A DNA stretch of 17,154 nucleotides, taken from the NCBI GenBank assembly GCA_019677205.1, contig JAAMXY010001040.1, positions 1 through 17,154 of the forward strand. The letters run 5' to 3'. The notes below the pieces were generated by a model that did no database searches, had not been told where the DNA came from, and saw only the letters and a program-made list of their open reading frames with translations. The stretch comes from Pinguiococcus pyrenoidosus (Eukaryota > Sar > Pinguiophyceae > Pinguiochrysidales > Pinguiochrysidaceae). Position numbers and translations under genes: made by a program. Each line of letters begins with the position of its first letter. The stretch's first letter is position 1. Below, piece by piece: positions 13,001 through 17,154 of the stretch.

Positions 13001-14045
13001 GGACGAGAAGGGCGTGTCCTTCATGTCCCCGTCGCCCACCACCTGGGAGAAGTACATTGAGCATATCGAGACCACCATGACCGGCGACACGCCCATCGCC
13101 TTCGGACTGCATCCCAATGCGGAGATCGAGTTCCGCTCCACGCAGTCGGAGGTTCTGTGCAGCACGCTCCTGGAGCTGCAGCCGAAGGAGGCCAGCGGCG
13201 GGGAAGAGTCGCAGAGTCCCCAAGCTGTGGCCGAGCAGAAGCTGCAGAACGTCCAGGACGCCTTTGGCGACAAGAAGTTCGACGTCGAAGACCTGGTGCG
13301 CAGCCTGGACGAGCAGGGGCCGTACCAGAACGTCTTCATCCAGGAGATGGAGATCATGAATCGTCTGCTGGTGGAAATCATGCGGTCCCTGAGGGAGCTC
13401 CAGCAGGGCCTCGCCGGGGAGCTCACCATGTCCGAGAAGATGGAGGCGCTGCAGGACGCTTTGTACAACGACAAGGTGCCGGGCACGTGGTCGAAGCTGG
13501 CGTGGGCGTCGTTAAGGTCCCTGTCCACATGGCTCAACGACTTTACGAATCGCCTGGTGCAGCTGGAAGAGTGGCAGAACAACCCCATGGACATTCCGAA
13601 GGTCACGTGGCTCAGCGGGCTGGTGAACCCACAGTCGTTCCTCACTGCCGTCTGCCAAGTCACCGCGCAGAACAAGAAGTGGGAACTGGACAAGCTCATC
13701 ACCAACACCGTCATCACCAAGAAGATGAAGGCGGACCAGGTGGAATCCCACGACCGAGATGGCGCGCACGTGATCGGCATGTCCATGCAGGGCGCCAGGT
13801 GGGATATGGATACCTCCTCTGTCGAGAAATCGAGACCGAAGGAGATGTTCTGTGATATGCCGATCATCACCGTGAAGGCCATCTCCGCCGACTCGGCGGA
13901 GCCGCAGGGCATCTACCAATGCCCTGTCTACAAAACAAAGTTTCGAGGCCCAACGCTTGTGTTCTATGCCCAGCTCAAGACGAAGTCGTCGCCAGCTAGA
14001 TGGGTGCTCGCGGGTGTCTGCCTGCTGCTCGATACAGTGAGCTAG
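317..14045 (+). CDS. Axonemal outer-arm dynein heavy chain, beta type (DNAH9/11/17-like); join(317..5924, 6034..6053, 6141..14045)
   Basis: This is the force-generating ATPase heavy chain of the flagellar outer dynein arm, which slides doublet microtubules. After splicing it is 4,510 residues, normal for the family (about 4,450-4,600). Domains in order are tail, linker, AAA1-4, stalk, AAA5-6 and C-terminal domain. P-loops seen are AAA1 GPAGTGKTE (5855), AAA2 GPTGCAKTE (6957), AAA3 GSAGSGKST (7968) and AAA4 GVGGSGKQS (9003). The AAA1 Walker B is GCFDEFNR (6198). Beta-type signatures include GCFDEFNRIS followed by EVLSVVATQVK, LELQPKE near 13170 and QCPVYKTK near 13920. Start choice: ATG 317 has A at -3 and G at +4, and puts the AAA1 P-loop at residue 1847. 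An in-frame ATG at 47 would add 90 residues without dynein character. The stop is TAG at 14043. The last exon is 7,905 nt without interruption. Assignment to the beta subfamily rests on remembered motifs, not a tree. Confidence 0.96.
4095..5740 (+). other. Dynein linker (DHC_N2-like)
   Basis: The linker is the lever arm that swings across the AAA ring during the power stroke. It starts near LLRTLWGKQAQV and AEWNEYLW. It includes the strongly conserved WASLESIFLASADIRSQLP followed by DDTKRFEGIDSEFKELM (about 4785-4895). It ends with EWQKQLRFYKD (about 5660) ahead of the AAA1 entry motif RLVITPLTDRCY. No insertion or break is seen. Confidence 0.88.
5925..6033 (+). other. Dynein intron 1 (109 nt, GT-AG, phase 1)
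   Basis: The donor is GTGCGT at 5925 and the acceptor ACGGCAG ends at 6033. A long pyrimidine-rich stretch lies at about 5969-6015. Reading through meets TAG at 5930, which would end the protein just after the AAA1 P-loop. Removal is required to reach the AAA1 Walker B. Confidence 0.92.
6034..6053 (+). other. 20-nt micro-exon of the dynein gene (AAA1)
   Basis: Exon 1 ends after G5924, leaving one base of a codon. Adding the 20 nt preceded by CAG (6031-6033) and followed by GTACGG (6054) yields V-F-N-C-S-D-Q. This runs directly into MNFQTM at 6141. The family consensus between the AAA1 P-loop and Walker B is (V)VFNCS(D/E)QM, so the peptide is exactly what is missing. Length 20 is not a multiple of three, so skipping it would shift the frame. 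Confidence 0.93.
6054..6140 (+). other. Dynein intron 2 (87 nt, GT-AG, phase 0)
   Basis: The donor is CAG|GTACGG at 6054 and the acceptor GCAAATCAG ends at 6140, immediately before the ATG that opens the long downstream frame. Its length is divisible by three, but retention would still terminate at TGA 6078-6080. That ATG is therefore an internal methionine (residue 1877), not a start. Confidence 0.92.
9732..10632 (+). other. Dynein stalk coiled coil and microtubule-binding domain
   Basis: The CC1 helix starts near RLDVGLATLKK (9732) and is unusually alanine-rich around 9840-10030. The microtubule-binding head runs about 10053-10380, from LKSFPKCPPGVDLV to INIVNFNRIYKKVKP. CC2 returns through LNEARATKAAAEESLERA and ends near RWSQEIEVLKAGE. 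The head matches the small standard type, with no flap insertion evident. Confidence 0.88.
10640..14042 (+). other. Dynein AAA5, AAA6 and C-terminal domain
   Basis: AAA5 contains WPLIIDPQVQGIKWLKKKE (about 10900-10955) and no functional P-loop, as is usual. AAA6 includes FILSPGANVVGD, SMGQGQDVIAMANLD and HWVILNNIHLMPRW (about 12270-12465). The C-terminal domain has FGEIMYGGHIVNDNDR (about 12877), WLSGLVNPQSFLTA (about 13610), GARWDMDT and YKTKFRGPT. It ends WVLAGVCLLLDTVS, close to the family's usual LLL terminus, which supports the stop at 14043-14045. Confidence 0.9.
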
Positions 14046-14202
14046 CGAGGGGGCACGAGGGACGAAAAAGAAGGGGAAAATTCTTAAACTGCGCTTCTCT
14101 TCGCTCATGCTGGCGCTGCGCGAACAGATCAAACACTGCATGCGTGGCCAGAAAGCTGCTGGAAGCCCTTTGTCTCACTATCTGCAGGCCCTTCACACAG
14201 TG
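14046..14202. other. Convergent intergenic gap (shared 3' region)
   Basis: Only 157 bp separate the dynein stop from the stop of the minus-strand FERM-IQ gene. It contains a purine/A-rich tract (about 14062-14081) and no AATAAA on either strand. The 3' untranslated regions of the two genes probably abut or overlap. Confidence 0.6.
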
Positions 14203-14490
14203 TCACCGCCCAAGCAAGGACGAAGCATCAACCCGCTCGACGGCTTCCGAAACTCCGTCGGCGATCTCAGTTTGTGCCTTCTCTACCGACTTTTCCAGGA
14301 ATGCCTTGCGCACTCGATAGCCTCGGTACGCTGCTTGGATCATCTTGACGCGTCGCACCCGCCCTAAGAACCGGCGAGTGCAGAGTTGGATGCACACCAC
14401 GGCCTCTTGATTGTTCCATCGCCTCCGCACCGCTGCGCCCCGCCATCGGGCCTGCAGCGCGATGACACCCTTCACCGCTGCTGCATACTG
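14203..14490 (-). other. Triple IQ-motif segment of the FERM-IQ gene
   Basis: The minus-strand frame has no ATG of its own. It encodes LQARWRGAAVRRR, IQLCTRRFLGRVRR and IQAAYRGYRVRK, three matches to IQxxxRGxxx[RK]. A charged helix (EKSVEKAQTEIADGVSEAVERV) follows, then a TGA at 14205-14203. IQ motifs bind calmodulin or calmodulin-like light chains. Lack of a start and a compatible upstream frame make it a terminal exon rather than a separate gene. Confidence 0.75.
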
Positions 14491-16160
14491 ATCGCTCGGG
14501 GATCGTGCGACCGTGCAAGGCCCCTGCGAAGACGGATGCGGGGGGCCTTCACCCGTTGTGCAGTCTTTCTCTTCTGGAAACGACGTTCCACTTGGTCGCC
14601 TTGAACAGTTTCGTGAGAGCGCGTTTCATCGATTCTCGCGCGACTTTGGACGGACCGCTACCTGGACTTCCGACGGACGCGAGGCACGACAGTCGCGGGT
14701 GCCTCGTCGATCTCGGAGGCGTCCACCGTGGAAGTTCCGGTCGCCCCGAACGCTCCCAGAACAGTTCGCCTGACGAGGAACGATCGAAGCTCCATCAGAG
14801 GGTTATCGCGATCTGGAGCAATGTCCAGGGGTCCATACCTTGCGGGTGGGTCAGCACTCGGCTCCTCAGCAACGGAGGAAGAAGATGTTCTCACGTCGCG
14901 GGTGCGGCTACCGGTGCTCCGCTGTGTCTGTCGCATCGGATTCTGTAGTTGTAGGGCGGACGTTGAAGGGATCAGAGCGTGGGAAAGTCTAGGTGAGTCT
15001 CGTACAGCGTCCTCACCGGAGACAGGAGCGCGGAGTCTTCAGAGAAGGTTGACATCGGACCTCTCCGGCTAGCGGCTAAGATGGGCCCGAGTTCCTGCTT
15101 CTCTTCGGCTTCTCGGTGATGCAGGAGCTCCATGGCATATTCGGAGAGAAGAGCGGCGATCTGCTGTCCACGGCGGGTGGAGAAGTACAGCTGCGACGTG
15201 AACTCGCTCTCACGGTTGGTTCTCACGTCAAGGTAGAACGCCTCGTTGTCTGTGAAGCCCCATTTGTACATGTCGTAGATGTTGATCTGCAGCAGGCAGA
15301 CTCCCCGCTCCTCCACAGGAATACCCGGCTCCCTGCTGAAGAGCCGCAGCCCGCGGGCGCAGATTCCCAGCACGAGCTTCCTCGGCAGCCGTTCCCCAGT
15401 GGCACTGGTCACGCCTTCCTGATTCACGGGGAAGAAACTGCACCCGTAGCACTCCCAGGCCTCGACGACCTCCAGATACCACAGGCGGGCCTGTTGGGCG
15501 TTGACTTCGGGTCCGAGCTGATCGTGAGCCGTGTAGATCCGCCCTTCCCACTGGCTCGCCGCCTTCTCGTCTTCCAGCAGATTGAAGGGCACAAACTCCA
15601 GGATGCGATCGCCGAGAAAGCCCGACGTCCGGGGAGCGGGGCCGAAGGTGTGCCGCAGCTGCAGCGCGGCTAGCCGGATGCAGGACTCCACTGGGCACGG
15701 ATACTGCCCCGTGATGACCATGTACACGGCCTGGATGTACTGCATGTAGATGACTCGATCATCGACGCTCTGGAGCAAGTCGTCGACAAACAACCTGCGA
15801 GCGGGGCGCAATCAGTTCCGTCAGTCCGCGTCTTCCCTGGCGGCCTTTGCCCAGCCGATGGCACCCTTACTTGATCATGAAAACGAGCTGATGCCTGCTG
15901 GGCTCCTCCCACTCATTGATGACGGCCTGCAGGATCTCCTCGGGCTCGATGCATCGCGTCATCTTCGCGCCGTCCACGCAGTCGTACAGCGCGAACAGCA
16001 TTGCCAGGTCTTCCGCGTTCTCGAAGTCCAGCTTCTCGGCCATGGCGAAGCACACGTCCTCCGCCGTGCTGCAGCTGTCCGCGAGGAGCACCTTGGACGA
16101 GTTGTCGAGCATGAACACGCGGACGAGCAGGCGATCAGACGACTCCAAAAACGTCGCCAT
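14203..16160 (-). CDS. FERM-domain protein with C-terminal IQ motifs (multi-exon)
   Basis: Best model on the minus strand: exons 16160-15871, 15794-15017, 14942-14662 and about 14599-14203, giving 581 residues in one frame. FERM lobe F1 (residues about 6-90, LLVRVFMLDNSSKVLLADS) is on exon 1. F2 (LFVDDLLQSVDDRVIYMQYI, YPCPVE, RLAALQLRHTFGP) and PTB-like F3 (ECYGCSFFPVNQEG, LVLGICARGLRLFS) are on exon 2. A Ser/Pro-rich linker and three IQ motifs follow. FERM domains tether cytoskeleton or motors to membranes, and IQ motifs bind calmodulin-like light chains. F3 resembles that of MyTH4-FERM myosins, but no motor or MyTH4 domain is visible. ATG 16160 has A at -3 and G at +4. The FERM half is firm; the last junction is not. 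The function as an adaptor is inferred. Confidence 0.78.
14600..14661 (-). other. Possible FERM-IQ gene intron 3 (about 62 nt; acceptor uncertain)
   Basis: The donor CCAG|GTAGCG on the minus strand (14661) is good, and an in-frame TAG lies right behind it. Two acceptors keep the IQ frame open: TTCAAG ending at 14600 and CCAAG ending at 14591. Both are weak, with little pyrimidine tract, so the real junction may be elsewhere. Confidence 0.4.
14943..15016 (-). other. FERM-IQ gene intron 2 (74 nt, GT-AG, phase 0)
   Basis: On the minus strand the donor CCG|GTGAGG starts at 15016 and the acceptor CAACTACAG ends at 14943. Splicing joins SALLSP to NPMRQTQRS in frame. If unspliced, the protein ends 14 codons later at TGA 14974-14972, giving a 370-residue FERM-only product. 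The donor is close to consensus and a CTGAT branch-like sequence is present upstream of the acceptor. Confidence 0.75.
15795..15870 (-). other. FERM-IQ gene intron 1 (76 nt, GT-AG, phase 2)
   Basis: On the minus strand the donor AA|GTAAGG starts at 15870 and the acceptor CGCTCGCAG ends at 15795. Splicing joins LVFMI-K to LFVDDLL, reproducing the usual F1-F2 FERM boundary (LVFK.RLF type). Without splicing a TAA follows immediately. Confidence 0.9.
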
Positions 16161-16834
16161 GATGCGACGCCCCAGCTTCCGTGCGCGCTGGCACGAGCAG
16201 ACCAGCCAACGCCACGCGGCGCTTCCAAAAGCCCAAGCTCACGTTGGCCGAAAGCTCGCTGAAGCGACAGGACGCGGCGAGACCGACAGCGAGGCGGCGC
16301 CTTCGGTCCGAAGCTGCACAAACACCTCGAGAACGTCTTCGTCTTCTGTGGGAGACGCTGAAGTCGGAGATCTGGCAGGCACCTCACCCAATCACGGAAG
16401 CGCTGCTGCGTGAGTGCCAATCAACGCGCTCCAGCATTTGCTGTTTGCGGACGCCTCCCATCTGGACAAATAGCACGGCGGAGGAAGGAGAGTTTCCCTC
16501 GGCGGACCTCCATTCCCATGGGTCAGCAAGCGGCAGAAATCCAACGTAAGGTTTCCATAGTTTGAATGAGGCTTCGCCGAGCTCGCAGCCATTGGCGTTG
16601 GTCGCTGGCGGGATCCAATCGGCCAATGGGGAGGTAGCAACTGCCAGACGTTGCTTGCCCTTCCAGCCAATCACCGCGGTCGTCGCAAGTCTGAGCCCGG
16701 TGCGCCCGCCGTTCCTACCGGCCTGCGCTTGGAGTTGGGAGTTGCGAGATGACCAGATTTCTCGCGGTGACAGCAGCAGCCAAAAAAGCTGCCGCTGCAT
16801 ATACATAAAGATTTTTGTGCTCAAACCGCAGGCC
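16161..16834. promoter_or_regulatory. Divergent intergenic region, candidate bidirectional promoter
   Basis: This 674-bp stretch lies between the start codons of the FERM-IQ gene (minus) and the ABM gene (plus). It holds six CCAAT/ATTGG pentamers (16388, 16417, 16591 inverted, 16615, 16623, 16667), three of them as CCAATCA. A TATA-like AT-rich patch is at about 16798-16812. The open frames crossing it show no recognisable domain. Confidence 0.5.
16589..16629. repeat. 8-bp inverted repeat containing opposed CCAAT boxes
   Basis: CCATTGGC at 16589-16596 is the exact reverse complement of GCCAATGG at 16622-16629, with a 25-nt spacer that itself contains another CCAAT (16615). It is probably a paired binding site in the shared promoter rather than a terminator. 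Confidence 0.5.
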
Positions 16835-17154
16835 ATGGTGTCCAGCTTGAGGCCAGGCACCGGGACGTCGAACCTTGTTTCCTTCGCTGGTGGCGCGATC
16901 CTCGTGCTGCTTCTTGGGGCGGCGTGGTCGCCCCAAAGTGGCCAACATGCGGGACCGATTCCCGCTCAGCAAGGCAGCTTCGTCTTGGTCGTGTTTCTTG
17001 ACTTCCAGACGGAGGATCTTGCGCAGCAGTTCGCGGACATGTGGCAAGAAGAGATCCGGCATGTCCAGGAGAACGAAGCGGGCACCTTGTCCTACGAGAT
17101 ATGTACGACGCAGCACCGTGCAAGACTCTGCCGACCGCCTTCTCAAGCCCCCCC
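16835..17154 (+). CDS. ABM-fold (antibiotic biosynthesis monooxygenase-like) protein, N-terminal part, runs off the window
   Basis: From ATG 16835 (G at -3, G at +4) the frame is open to the right edge. Residues about 14-31 (NLVSFAGGAILVLLLGAA) form a hydrophobic signal peptide or membrane anchor. Residues about 47-89 read GSFVLVVFLDF, QQFADMWQEEIRHVQ and NEAGTLSYEI. This is the beta-alpha-beta start and the hallmark N-E-x-G-T-L-x-Y-E motif of ABM-domain proteins, which are small dimeric ferredoxin-like oxygenases of quinols or related substrates. After I89 the similarity stops at a good donor, T|GTACGA, so coding probably ends at 17102 and the rest is intron. Substrate unknown. Secretory-pathway or membrane targeting is inferred. 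Confidence 0.72.
   Translation, partial: MVSSLRPGTGTSNLVSFAGGAILVLLLGAAWSPQSGQHAGPIPAQQGSFVLVVFLDFQTEDLAQQFADMWQEEIRHVQENEAGTLSYEICTTQHRARLCRPPSQAP

Noticed and set aside
15116-15673. 185-codon plus-strand frame
   Set aside because: It runs antisense to the FERM F2-F3 exon, which has clear domain identity. No similarity was recognised.
16384-16860. 158-codon minus-strand frame in the divergent gap
   Set aside because: It has no recognisable domain, overlaps the start of the ABM gene on the other strand, and its N-terminal part reads from promoter-like sequence. A species-specific gene cannot be strictly excluded.
16715-17146. 143-codon minus-strand frame at the right edge
   Set aside because: It lies opposite the ABM exon, whose leader and N-E-x-G-T-L-x-Y-E motif are much more convincing.
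1-17154. Bacterial, phage or kinetoplastid origin; CRISPR, transposon, tRNA or rRNA content
   Set aside because: Axonemal dynein, FERM and IQ proteins with cis-spliced introns indicate a eukaryote with conventional splicing. No direct repeat arrays, terminal inverted repeats, transposase frames or RNA-gene signatures were seen.

Overview
The window is nuclear DNA from a flagellated (or ciliated) unicellular eukaryote with a GC-rich, compact, intron-poor genome. The evidence is a full-length axonemal dynein heavy chain, short GT-AG introns (about 62 to 109 nt), FERM and IQ domains (eukaryotic families), and only about 157 bp between convergent stop codons. No sequence here fixes the lineage. 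A stramenopile, alveolate or other protist with GC-rich coding DNA would fit. Cis-spliced introns argue against a kinetoplastid.

Layout, left to right. (1) Positions 1-316: probable 5' untranslated or upstream sequence of the dynein gene. An open frame runs through it, but it does not look like dynein. (2) Positions 317-14045, plus strand: one complete outer-arm beta-type (DNAH9/11/17-like) dynein heavy chain. After splicing it is 4,510 residues: tail, linker, AAA1-AAA4, stalk with microtubule-binding domain, AAA5-AAA6 and C-terminal domain. It is interrupted only at 5925-6140, where two small introns flank a 20-nt micro-exon (6034-6053). That micro-exon supplies the missing residues VFNCSDQ of AAA1 and restores the frame. 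(3) Positions 14046-14202: short gap between two convergent genes. (4) Positions 16160-14203, minus strand: a multi-exon gene for a FERM-domain protein that continues through a linker into three IQ motifs. The first two introns are clear; the last splice junction is uncertain. (5) Positions 16161-16834: a divergent intergenic region with six CCAAT/ATTGG boxes, including an 8-bp inverted repeat, probably a shared promoter. (6) Position 16835 to the right edge, plus strand: the 5' end of a gene for a membrane-targeted or secreted ABM-fold (antibiotic biosynthesis monooxygenase-like) protein, with a likely splice donor after 17102.

The dynein is a flagellar motor subunit. The FERM-IQ protein looks like a calmodulin-binding membrane-cytoskeleton adaptor made of parts usually seen in MyTH4-FERM myosins, but with no motor and with the IQ motifs after the FERM domain. 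The ABM protein is probably unrelated in function and shares only the divergent promoter. No RNA genes, transposons, CRISPR arrays or long repeats were recognised.
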